Assembly (NCBI GenBank): GCA_934678915.1
Contig: CAKUSF010000025.1
Span: 1-21,183, forward strand
DNA length: 21,183 nt
Direction: 5' to 3'
Source of the DNA: an uncultured Bacteroidales bacterium
GTDB lineage: Bacteria; Bacteroidota; Bacteroidia; Bacteroidales; UBA932
Shown here: positions 10,934 to 16,958 of the stretch, in pieces
How the letters are laid out: each line of letters starts with the position of its first letter
Numbering within the stretch: the stretch's first letter is position 1
Notes under the pieces: model-generated
What the model saw: the letters and a program-made list of their open reading frames with translations, nothing else
The model's database searches: none
Told to the model about the DNA's origin: nothing
Program-made: the position numbers and the translations under genes

Positions 10934-10966
10934 CAAAAATAGTGTTTTTATATTTAAATTTGCCAA
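10934..10966 (-). promoter_or_regulatory. Promoter of dacB
   Basis: On the minus strand TTGG (10963-10966) is followed by a 21-nt spacer and TATTTTTG (10934-10941), an exact TAnnTTTG. Only 5 nt (TACTT) separate the box from the ATG, so the transcript probably begins at or next to the start codon. Confidence 0.6.
10955..10962 (+). promoter_or_regulatory. -7 box (TAAATTTG) of galE
   Basis: TAAATTTG matches TAnnTTTG exactly on the plus strand, 50 nt before the galE ATG. No convincing TTTG lies 19-21 nt upstream. It overlaps the spacer of the divergent dacB promoter. Confidence 0.45.
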
Positions 10967-11012
10967 CTGAACCCTTTTGTGGGGAATTGTTTGAATCAAA
11001 CTGTTATTGAAT

Positions 11013-12038
11013 ATGAAAAAATGTGTTCTTGTGTCCGGCGGTGCCGGATTTATCGGAAGCCATGTCACGGTGGAGCTCATCGAGGCCGGCTACGATGTGA
11101 TTGTGGCTGACAACATGTCCAACTGCGATGAGACGTGCTATGAAGGAGTAAAGAAAATCACTGGTAGAGAGGACATTCCTTTCGTGAAGATGGACTTCTG
11201 CGACCCTGTGGCGACAGAGTTGTTGTTCACGGCCAACAAGATTGACGCAGTCATCCATTTTGCGGGATTCAAAGCTGTCGGAGAGTCTGTAAGCGAGCCT
11301 CTAAAGTACTACCGGAACAATCTGGAATCGTTCATTAACGTCATCGAGACAGCAAGGAAGCATGGATGCGAGAATATTCTTTTCTCATCCTCGGCCACTG
11401 TTTATGGGGAGCCGGAAAAACTTCCGGTAACAGAGGAGTCTCCTCGGCAGCCGGCCACTTCTCCTTACGGCAACACCAAGCAGATGTGCGAGGACATCCT
11501 ACGGGATTCCGTGAAGGCATATTCAAATGTCAAAGGCATCGCGCTTAGGTACTTCAACCCAATCGGGGCACATCCTTCCGCCCTCATCGGAGAGCTTCCG
11601 CGCGGTGTGCCTAACAACCTCGTGCCTTACATCACACAGACCGCCATCGGCAAGCGCGAGTGCCTCTCCGTCTTCGGCAACGACTACCCTACCCCTGACG
11701 GGACATGCCAGAGGGACTTCATCGACATCGTGGATTTGGCCAAGGCGCATGTGTTTGCGGTTCGCAGGATGCTTGAAGGAAAGATGAAGAAGGAATATGA
11801 AATCTTCAACATCGGTACAGGCAAGCCTCTCTCCGTCATGGAGTTGATCACCGCTTTCGAGAAGGCCAATGGAATAAAACTGAACTACAAGTTTGCTCCA
11901 CGTCGCGCTGGAGATGTCACTGCCATCTGGGCTGATCCTACCCTCGCCAACAACGAGTTAGGTTGGAAAGCCGAACGCTCTATCGAAGACACTTTGGCTT
12001 CGGCCTGGGCTTGGGAGAAGCATTTGGCCGGGAAATAA
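11013..12038 (+). CDS. galE: UDP-glucose 4-epimerase
   Basis: The 341-aa protein interconverts UDP-glucose and UDP-galactose using tightly bound NAD+, in the Leloir pathway and for supply of surface-sugar precursors. The NAD-binding motif GGAGFIGSH lies at about 9-17. The catalytic triad is Ser127 (in FSSSATVYG), Tyr152 and Lys156 (PYGNTK). Family stretches DNMSN, HFAGFKAVGES, RYFNPIGAHPS and GTCQRDFI are all present. I start at ATG 11013, which gives MKKCVLVSGGAG; a TTG two codons upstream is unlikely. It is a single-gene unit ending before the bidirectional terminator at 12125. Confidence 0.97.
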   Translation: MKKCVLVSGGAGFIGSHVTVELIEAGYDVIVADNMSNCDETCYEGVKKITGREDIPFVKMDFCDPVATELLFTANKIDAVIHFAGFKAVGESVSEPLKYYRNNLESFINVIETARKHGCENILFSSSATVYGEPEKLPVTEESPRQPATSPYGNTKQMCEDILRDSVKAYSNVKGIALRYFNPIGAHPSALIGELPRGVPNNLVPYITQTAIGKRECLSVFGNDYPTPDGTCQRDFIDIVDLAKAHVFAVRRMLEGKMKKEYEIFNIGTGKPLSVMELITAFEKANGIKLNYKFAPRRAGDVTAIWADPTLANNELGWKAERSIEDTLASAWAWEKHLAGK

Positions 12039-12084
12039 TCCTCTCAACGATCTGCGCCTCAAAAGTCACAAGACGAAATGAAAC

Positions 12085-12108
12085 GCGCACGTAGTGCGAA
12101 GCACTGCA
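12085..12108. other. Small overlapping hairpins downstream of galE
   Basis: The stretch CGCGCACGTAGTGCGAAGCACTGC can fold either as GCAC-GTA-GTGC or as AGTGC-GAA-GCACT, sharing the middle GTGC arm. It lies between the galE stop and the terminator, in the untranslated tail of the galE mRNA. The purpose is unknown. Confidence 0.3.
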
Positions 12109-12124
12109 AGGGGTTTATAAAAAA

Positions 12125-12148
12125 GGGGAAGGCCAAGTGGTCTTCCCC
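12125..12148. terminator. Bidirectional intrinsic terminator between galE and the radA operon
   Basis: GGGGAAGGCC-AAGT-GGTCTTCCCC forms a 10-bp stem with one G-U pair. On the minus strand it is followed directly by TTTTTTATAA, an ideal tail for ending the radA operon. On the plus strand it is followed by AAATTATTTTT, sufficient for galE. Confidence 0.88.
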
Positions 12149-12176
12149 AAATTATTTTTCAGAAAAAAGAGTCGGC

Positions 12177-12458
12177 TTACTTCGCGGTTGATTTGATGAG
12201 CTCACTAAGCTTTTGATAAAGAGCGTCTGTCTTTTCTAGGAGTTCCTTGCGGATGCCTGCATAGTAAGCGGCTTTTCTGCCTTCAGCCTTGGCGTTCACC
12301 TTGTCTCTAAGATCGTTGTAAAGCTTAACAGCCTCGTCGAAGAGTCCGCCCAAAGCTTCATCGTCAGCTTTCTGGTTAAGTGCGCTGAAGAGGGAGCAAT
12401 CATCGATGAAAGCTCCGATGACATATTCAATGTCCTTCTTGATGTCTCTAAGATTCAT
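12177..12458 (-). CDS. Small conserved-looking helical protein of unknown function
   Basis: This is a 93-aa acidic/basic, probably all-helical protein with no signal peptide and no membrane segment. It begins MNLRDIKKDIEYVIGAFIDD and carries a second amphipathic region (LFDEAVKLYNDLRDKVNAKA). It resembles small hypothetical proteins I associate with Bacteroidales, but I cannot name a family or function. It lies 48 nt after radA on the same strand. No exact -7 box is seen in the gap, and a strong terminator follows, so it is probably the last gene of a radA transcript. The frame uses codons like its neighbours, which supports a real gene. Confidence 0.75.
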   Translation of the reverse strand: MNLRDIKKDIEYVIGAFIDDCSLFSALNQKADDEALGGLFDEAVKLYNDLRDKVNAKAEGRKAAYYAGIRKELLEKTDALYQKLSELIKSTAK

Positions 12459-12506
12459 ATCTTGATTTGTTTAGTCTTAAAACTTGGCGAATATACAAAT
12501 TATTTT

Positions 12507-13871
12507 TCAATTTTTAAACAAAGAGCGGACGAGGGCAGGGACATCGGCCACCTTGACGACTTCAATGCCTTTCGGAGTGAAATCCAAAGAAGCGAAAGAA
12601 GAGATGAATATCTTCTTGAAGCCTAAACGGGCAGCCTCGCTTGCACGACGGTCAATTTGGGAGACAGGACGGATCTCACCGCTTAAGCCGACTTCTCCTG
12701 AAAAACAGTAGTCTGCCGGGATGGCGAAATCAAAATTGGATGACAGGACAGCCGAGATCACCGCCAGGTCACATGCAGGATCACTCACTTTGAGGCCTCC
12801 TGCCATATTCAAGAAGACATCTTTTTGAGCGAGTTTGAATCCAGCCCTGCGCTCCAGAACGGCCAACAGCATATTCAATCTCCGAACATCGAATCCCGTT
12901 GCGGATCGTTGCGCTGTTCCGTAGGCTGCCGAGCTGACAAGGGCCTGAACTTCAAACAAGAACGGCCTTGTGCCGTCCAACATCGCGCTTATGGCCGTGC
13001 CGCTTAGGCCCGCTTCGTGCATCGGAATCAGCAACTCCGATGGATTGGAGACTTCCCTTAGGCCCTTGCCGGTCATTTCGAAGACAGCCAGTTCCGATGT
13101 CGATCCGAATCGGTTTTTAATGCTTCGAAGGATTCTGTACGAGCCTCTGTTGTCACCCTCGAACTGAAGGACCACATCTACTATGTGTTCCAGAATCTTA
13201 GGTCCTGCGATGTAGCCCTCTTTGGTAATGTGACCGATTAGGATGACAGGGATGCCGGTCTCCTTGGCGAATCTTAGGAGGATGGCTGCAACTTCCTTGA
13301 TCTGGGTGACAGAGCCGGGGGTCGAATCAACTGTCTGGGTGAACATTGTCTGAACAGAATCCACGACCATAAGATCCGGCTCGATCTCACGGGCCTGAAC
13401 TACAACATTTTCGATCAAAGTCTCGCTGTAAATCTGGCAATTGGAGGCGTCTCCGCCTAGACGATCAGCGCGCATTTTCACCTGGCGAAGACTTTCCTCT
13501 CCGGTGACATATAGCGTCTTGAGAGAAGGGCATCCCAGCGGAATCTGGAGAGAAAGGGTTGACTTGCCTATTCCTGGCTCGCCTCCTATCAAGACCAAAG
13601 AACCTTCAACAATGCCTCCTCCTAAGATTCTGTCAACTTCCTCGCTGCCGAGGGAAAGTCGTGCTTCAGAGCTGGAATCAATCTCCGTAAGCCTTTGCGG
13701 TTTGCGGCTGGCACCGGGAACAGATTCATTCATAGCAGACTTACGCTGAGAGCCTGTTACTACTTTTTGTTCGACCATTGTGTTCCATTCACCACAAGCC
13801 GGGCAACGTCCCATCCATTTTGGATACTCGTTGCCGCAATTTGAACAGAACCAGACTGTTTTTTCTTTCAT
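12507..13871 (-). CDS. radA: DNA repair protein RadA (Sms)
   Basis: The 454-aa length is standard. A C4 zinc finger lies at the N-terminus (Cys9, Cys12, Cys23, Cys26: FCSNCG...RCPACGEW). The RecA-like ATPase has Walker A GGEPGIGKS at about 96-104, Walker B LMVVDSVQ at about 167-174 and the RadA-specific KNRFG at 252-256. A Lon-protease-like C-terminal domain without protease function covers about 270-454 (FLNMAGGLKVSDPACDLAV). RadA is a DnaB-type helicase that extends recombination intermediates and acts in repair and, in naturally competent species, transformation. A strong promoter match lies about 105 nt upstream, and its leader contains two copies of the dispersed repeat. Confidence 0.97.
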   Translation of the reverse strand: MKEKTVWFCSNCGNEYPKWMGRCPACGEWNTMVEQKVVTGSQRKSAMNESVPGASRKPQRLTEIDSSSEARLSLGSEEVDRILGGGIVEGSLVLIGGEPGIGKSTLSLQIPLGCPSLKTLYVTGEESLRQVKMRADRLGGDASNCQIYSETLIENVVVQAREIEPDLMVVDSVQTMFTQTVDSTPGSVTQIKEVAAILLRFAKETGIPVILIGHITKEGYIAGPKILEHIVDVVLQFEGDNRGSYRILRSIKNRFGSTSELAVFEMTGKGLREVSNPSELLIPMHEAGLSGTAISAMLDGTRPFLFEVQALVSSAAYGTAQRSATGFDVRRLNMLLAVLERRAGFKLAQKDVFLNMAGGLKVSDPACDLAVISAVLSSNFDFAIPADYCFSGEVGLSGEIRPVSQIDRRASEAARLGFKKIFISSFASLDFTPKGIEVVKVADVPALVRSLFKN

Positions 13872-13915
13872 GTTTGCTATGTTCTTATGTCGTCATTTGG
13901 TTGGCGAGGCGGCAC

Positions 13916-13955
13916 CTCGGCAAGCTCAGTGACCGCGGCAGGCTCAGCGACCGCG
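13916..13955 (+). repeat. Dispersed short repeat, two tandem degenerate copies in the radA leader
   Basis: CTCGGCAAGCTCAGTGACC (13916-13934) is followed at once by GCGGCAGGCTCAGCGACCGCG (13935-13955). Both share the GGCTCAGYGACC or AGCTCAGYGACC core with the copies at 853 and 2198. The second copy is flanked by CGCGG / CCGCG, so it can form a hairpin. Both lie between the predicted radA transcription start and its ATG. Confidence 0.65.
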
Positions 13956-13975
13956 ATGGTGACGAGCGAATTTAT

Positions 13976-14007
13976 CAAAGATAATCAATCGGACGGAGGA
14001 AGACAAA
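13976..14007 (-). promoter_or_regulatory. Promoter of radA
   Basis: On the minus strand TTTG (14004-14007), a 20-nt spacer and TATCTTTG (13976-13983) match the Bacteroidota -33/-7 consensus at both elements with ideal spacing. This is the best promoter match in the window. The box is 104 nt before the ATG, giving a leader of about 100 nt. Confidence 0.75.
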
Positions 14008-14044
14008 AAAAATGCAGCATCTGGGACTATAGGCCCGGACACCG

Positions 14045-14070
14045 CAAAAAGCCACCCTGACGGGTTTTGC
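14045..14070 (-). terminator. Weak candidate terminator of the Cys-pair lipoprotein gene
   Basis: On the minus strand GCAAAACCC-GTCA-GGG-TGGC-TTTTGC can fold as a stem with a 4-nt bulge, partly using the T-run itself. It starts shortly after the stop codon. It is imperfect, and I give it only as a possibility. Confidence 0.3.
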
Positions 14071-14075
14071 CGAAA

Positions 14076-14273
14076 TTACTCAGCCTTTGCTGAATCGCAG
14101 CAAGCTTTAGTTGAGTCACAGCAAGCTTTAGTTGAATCACCACAGCAAGTGGTAGTCTCCTCAACAGCAGCAGCCTCAGTCTCAACAGCCTCGGCTTTCT
14201 TTGCGTTGTTACCGCAAGCAGAAGCAGCTACCATAAGAGCTACAACTGCAACAGACATAAATACCTTCTTCAT
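14076..14273 (-). CDS. Tiny lipoprotein with repeated Cys pairs
   Basis: The 65-aa precursor has a classical lipoprotein signal (MKKVFMSVAVVALMVAASAC, lipobox ASAC, Cys20). An Ala/Glu-rich acidic spacer follows (about 25-41). The C-terminus holds three Cys-Cys pairs in CCGDSTKA-CCDSTKA-CCDSAKA. The mature peptide is about 46 residues, anchored by lipid. I do not know a function. The regular CC spacing (7 residues apart) could bind metal or form disulfides. It has its own promoter (exact -7 box 49 nt upstream) and stands alone between the phosphodiesterase and radA genes. The two last units are a 21-nt tandem DNA repeat. Confidence 0.8.
   Translation of the reverse strand: MKKVFMSVAVVALMVAASACGNNAKKAEAVETEAAAVEETTTCCGDSTKACCDSTKACCDSAKAE
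14092..14133 (-). repeat. 21-nt tandem repeat encoding the Cys-pair units
   Basis: GAATCGCAGCAAGCTTTAGTT (14092-14112) and GAGTCACAGCAAGCTTTAGTT (14113-14133) differ at two positions. On the minus strand each encodes one seven-residue unit with a Cys-Cys pair. Near identity suggests a recent duplication, so copy number may vary between strains. Confidence 0.75.
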
Positions 14274-14322
14274 AATAATTATAATTAAAACTAAAAGTAA
14301 CTTTTACTTCACTTTCAAGGGG

Positions 14323-14352
14323 CAAAAGTACATAGTTTTCCGAAAATTACAA
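14323..14352 (-). promoter_or_regulatory. Promoter of the Cys-pair lipoprotein gene
   Basis: On the minus strand TTG (14350-14352), a 19-nt spacer and TACTTTTG (14323-14330, exact TAnnTTTG) precede the ATG by 49 nt. The whole promoter lies in the AT-rich gap after the phosphodiesterase stop codon. Confidence 0.6.
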
Positions 14353-14382
14353 TACTTTTTTTCAATTTTTTTCATCTTTCGG

Positions 14383-14904
14383 TCACCTTTGGAACTCACA
14401 TTTCTCCAATCCTAAGATTTTCCCGCTTACAATCCGAAAGCGAAGGGCCATTCGAGGCACATCGGCAGGCCCTTGGAAGCCGCATGCACCTGGGTTCATG
14501 AACAAGAACCGGTTCTGCTTGTCGTTGAACACTTGAGGGATGTGGGTGTGGCCACAGACGAAGATGTCGGGATGATAAGAGTCAATCAGTGCCTTAGCCC
14601 GCAAATCATAGCTCGGACGGTGGGGATTGAATGCCCAATAGCTTCCGCGACTAAGGCCTATGTGCGTCATAAGAACCCTTATACCCTCACAGTCAAACTG
14701 TTGAAAAGAAGGGTAATCCTGTCTGACATCCAGGCCGTCACAGTTGCCATGAACCCCGATGAGGGGTTTGAATGCTGCAATCTCTTGAGCACATTGAAGA
14801 GTACCGAAATCTCCTGCGTGCCAGATTTGGTCCACAGGAGATAGGAAATTCCGCACATCTTCGGGAAACACGCCATGCGTGTCGGAAATCAGCCCGATGT
14901 ACAT
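14383..14904 (-). CDS. YfcE/MJ0936-family metallophosphoesterase
   Basis: The 173-aa length fits this compact family of cytoplasmic metal-dependent phosphodiesterases. All metal-ligand motifs are present in order: Asp8-x-His10 (ISDTHG), Gly31-Asp32 (HAGDFG), Gly53-Asn54-x-Asp56 (HGNCDG), His81 (MTHIG) and Gly118-His119-x-His121 (CGHTHIPQ). Characterised relatives cleave artificial phosphodiesters; natural substrates are mostly unknown. The ATG is 5 nt after the stop of the acyltransferase gene, so the two are one operon. No hairpin terminator is evident after its TGA. Confidence 0.93.
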   Translation of the reverse strand: MYIGLISDTHGVFPEDVRNFLSPVDQIWHAGDFGTLQCAQEIAAFKPLIGVHGNCDGLDVRQDYPSFQQFDCEGIRVLMTHIGLSRGSYWAFNPHRPSYDLRAKALIDSYHPDIFVCGHTHIPQVFNDKQNRFLFMNPGACGFQGPADVPRMALRFRIVSGKILGLEKCEFQR

Positions 14905-14909
14905 TTTAC

Positions 14910-16133
14910 TTACAGTTTAATAACAATCTTCTTCTTGTAAAGCACCCAAAGGATGCAGAAGATGACCCAGACGAAGATCAAAGCCCACAGAAGGGACATG
15001 TACTCGTTGGCTCCGAAGTAACGCGCTGGGGCGAATCCGAAGAAACGGTAGCTCTTCGCTATCACACCAGCGAAGACAAATGCCATCAAGGCGTTCATGC
15101 CCATGGCCTTGAACGGCTCAAATGGCTTGCTGTAGCCTTTGATGTCTATCAGATAGGCTAGGAACGCAAGGGCAAGCATAGCCCAACCTCCTGCGTAGAA
15201 AACGTAAGAGATTGACCAAAGTGGCTTGTTAATCGGGACCCAAATGCTCAGAACCACACCAAGAATCAAGGACATGCATCCATAGACAAAAGTTCTGTTG
15301 ACAACTCTGTCCTGGGAATAGTTAGCGGCTTGCTGGCACTTCGACAAGCTCAGTGACCTGTTGTCCGGAGAGCAGTTGGCAGCCTCAGCTGACAAACCAG
15401 TCGCTTCCGATGCGCCAAGTGCTGACATCTTCTTCTGCGAGCCAAGAATCATGGAACCAATAAGATAGCCCAAGAGGCACGAGCAGGCCGAAGTCATGGA
15501 ACCAAGAAGTCCTTCTGGGTCAAAGTTAGTGCCATCGTAGCCATGATAGCAGTGATTCCCTCCGACAAGCCATGTGTCAATCCTCACGGAGACGTTCCCC
15601 TCAAGGGTAAAGGCACCCGGCTCCCTGCCGAAGGCTAGTAATATTCCAGTGTAAGTCACACAAAGAACTGCAATCGCTGCCATGATTTTGCCAGGCTTCT
15701 TTAGCCACAAGGCAAGACAGCCGGCTATTGCGTAGGCCATGCCTATTCTTTGGAGGACTCCGAATATTCTTTTATGTTGGAACCAGTAAAGATAGTTCTG
15801 GCCGAAAGTCCAAGTCTCGTCATGAAGTGATGTCGGGAAGAACGGGTAGAGGTTCAAAGCAAAGCCAACGAGGAAGATCAAGGCTCCCCTCTTAAGGACT
15901 TTCAAGTAGGCTTTGGTAGTGGCCTTTTCGTACTTGGAGAAAGAAAATGCCATAGCACAACCCATGCAGAACACGAAGAATGGGTAAACCAAGTCTGTCG
16001 GTGTGCAGCCAACCCAACCCGCATGCCTTAGCGGAGGGAATATGTGCGCCCATGAGCCAGGATTGTTCACTATGCACATGAACGCGACTGTGAGTCCTCT
16101 AAGGACATCCAGCGATTCATAACGTTTTTTCAT
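14910..16133 (-). CDS. HGSNAT/DUF5009-like membrane acyltransferase
   Basis: The 407-aa polytopic membrane protein has about ten hydrophobic segments. The N-terminal signature RYESLDVLRGLTVAFMCIVN, then NPGSW, then TPTDLVYPFFVF, is that of the COG4299/DUF5009 group, related to heparan-alpha-glucosaminide N-acetyltransferase. Such proteins are thought to move acetyl groups across the inner membrane onto sugars, and the acceptor here is unknown. The frame is open for 261 nt upstream, but ATG 16133 gives the family N-terminus and has an exact -7 box 5 nt before it. A hydrophilic loop at about 235-275 contains a translated copy of the dispersed repeat (residues SLSLSKCQ). It is co-transcribed with the phosphodiesterase gene. 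Confidence 0.88.
   Translation of the reverse strand: MKKRYESLDVLRGLTVAFMCIVNNPGSWAHIFPPLRHAGWVGCTPTDLVYPFFVFCMGCAMAFSFSKYEKATTKAYLKVLKRGALIFLVGFALNLYPFFPTSLHDETWTFGQNYLYWFQHKRIFGVLQRIGMAYAIAGCLALWLKKPGKIMAAIAVLCVTYTGILLAFGREPGAFTLEGNVSVRIDTWLVGGNHCYHGYDGTNFDPEGLLGSMTSACSCLLGYLIGSMILGSQKKMSALGASEATGLSAEAANCSPDNRSLSLSKCQQAANYSQDRVVNRTFVYGCMSLILGVVLSIWVPINKPLWSISYVFYAGGWAMLALAFLAYLIDIKGYSKPFEPFKAMGMNALMAFVFAGVIAKSYRFFGFAPARYFGANEYMSLLWALIFVWVIFCILWVLYKKKIVIKL
15339..15358 (+). repeat. Dispersed short repeat, copy inside the acyltransferase coding sequence
   Basis: CTTCGACAAGCTCAGTGACC differs by one base from the intergenic copy at 853. On the minus strand it is read as about residues 259-266 (SLSLSKCQ), in a hydrophilic loop between membrane segments. 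CACT/AGTG arms bracket the core, as in the copy at 2192. The frame is intact. Confidence 0.72.
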
Positions 16134-16138
16134 AGTTG

Positions 16139-16146
16139 CAAAGTTA
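16139..16146 (-). promoter_or_regulatory. -7 box (TAACTTTG) of the acyltransferase operon
   Basis: On the minus strand TAACTTTG is an exact TAnnTTTG, followed by CAACT and the ATG, so only 5 nt separate box and start codon. A clear -33 TTTG is not seen at 19-21 nt; that position is occupied by the opposing rsmE box. Confidence 0.55.
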
Positions 16147-16166
16147 CTCTTTATTATCCAATGTTG

Positions 16167-16174
16167 TATCTTTG
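16167..16174 (+). promoter_or_regulatory. -7 box (TATCTTTG) of rsmE
   Basis: TATCTTTG is an exact TAnnTTTG, followed by CAGT and ATG 16179. With the usual distance to the transcription start, the mRNA would begin at or next to this ATG. That also rules against using the upstream ATG at 16161. The -33 element is poor (GTTA at 16143-16146). Confidence 0.58.
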
Positions 16175-16178
16175 CAGT

Positions 16179-16907
16179 ATGGAGATTTTTTACACCTACG
16201 AGATTGACGGGATTTCCGCTCTTCTGGACGCTGACGAGAGCACACACTGTGTCAAGGTGCTTCGCCATAGGGTTGGAGACGAAGTCACAGTTGTGGACGG
16301 TGACGGGAATATGTACCGATGCCGCCTGACGGACGATTCGCCCAAACAGGCAGCGGCAGAGGTTCTGGAAACCGTTCCCGGATGGGGAGGGCATTCATAT
16401 TCATTGAATATGGCGGTGTGTCCGACGAAGAACAACGAGCGTTTCGAGTGGTTCGTGGAGAAGGCTACGGAACTTGGCGTGGATGTGATCTCTCCGGTGA
16501 TCGGGGAACGTTCCGAGCGGAAAGTGCTAAAGGTTGAAAGATCGCGCAAAATTGCGCTTTCAGCGATGAAGCAGAGTCTGAAGGCGAAGTTGCCGATTGT
16601 GGAAGAGCCCGTGTCTGTACGGGATTATATTCTTAAACATTCAGAGGATTCTGCTGTTAAGATGATTTGTTACTGCTTTGAAGGTGAGGCTTCAAGACGT
16701 TCCATAAATGATGTGCTTGAAGGGCTGCCTTTAGATTCTACTTTCAGGGTTCTGATCGGTCCGGAAGGGGATTTTTCTCTGGAAGAGGCGCGATTGGCAG
16801 TGGAGCATGGTTTTGTGCCCGTTCATCTCGGTCCAAGCCGCCTGCGGACAGAGACGGCAGCGGTGACAGCGGTGACGGCTTGCTACCTGCATTTCATGGC
16901 ACCGTGA
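16179..16907 (+). CDS. rsmE: 16S rRNA (uracil-1498-N3)-methyltransferase
   Basis: The 242-aa protein has an N-terminal PUA-like RNA-binding domain at about 1-70 (HCVKVLRHRVGDEVTVVDGDG). The SPOUT methyltransferase domain follows, with CPTKNNERFEWFVEKATELGV at about 81-101. The knot motifs LIGPEGDFSLEEA (192-204) and LGPSRLRTETAAV (217-229) bind S-adenosylmethionine. RsmE methylates U1498 in helix 44 of 16S rRNA in the assembled 30S subunit. I start at ATG 16179; the upstream ATG 16161 would lie before the predicted transcription start. It is followed after about 50 nt by tsaC, also a translation-related gene. Confidence 0.95.
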   Translation: MEIFYTYEIDGISALLDADESTHCVKVLRHRVGDEVTVVDGDGNMYRCRLTDDSPKQAAAEVLETVPGWGGHSYSLNMAVCPTKNNERFEWFVEKATELGVDVISPVIGERSERKVLKVERSRKIALSAMKQSLKAKLPIVEEPVSVRDYILKHSEDSAVKMICYCFEGEASRRSINDVLEGLPLDSTFRVLIGPEGDFSLEEARLAVEHGFVPVHLGPSRLRTETAAVTAVTACYLHFMAP

Positions 16908-16918
16908 GCGCGCTGTTC

Positions 16919-16936
16919 TGTCACTGAGCCTGAAAG
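16919..16936 (-). repeat. Degenerate dispersed repeat between rsmE and tsaC
   Basis: TGTCACTGAGCCTGAAAG resembles the reverse complement of the repeat core (GGTCACTGAGCCTGTCGAAG) but lacks the TCG step. It lies in the short gap between the two genes. It could be a decayed copy or a chance match. Confidence 0.4.
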
Positions 16937-16958
16937 GTGATTGGAGCACGAAAATTTT

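Noticed and set aside
14286..14312. AAAGTAACTTTTACTT imperfect palindrome before the Cys-pair lipoprotein gene
   Set aside because: It is very AT-rich, short and imperfect. I see no operator family match, and chance is a sufficient explanation.
16161..16178. Upstream ATG for rsmE (MLYLCS extension)
   Set aside because: The extension contains the -7 box TATCTTTG itself, so it would lie before the transcription start.
16134..16394. 87-residue N-terminal extension of the acyltransferase
   Set aside because: It is antisense to rsmE and lies upstream of the exact -7 box. Family similarity begins at the Met encoded at 16133.
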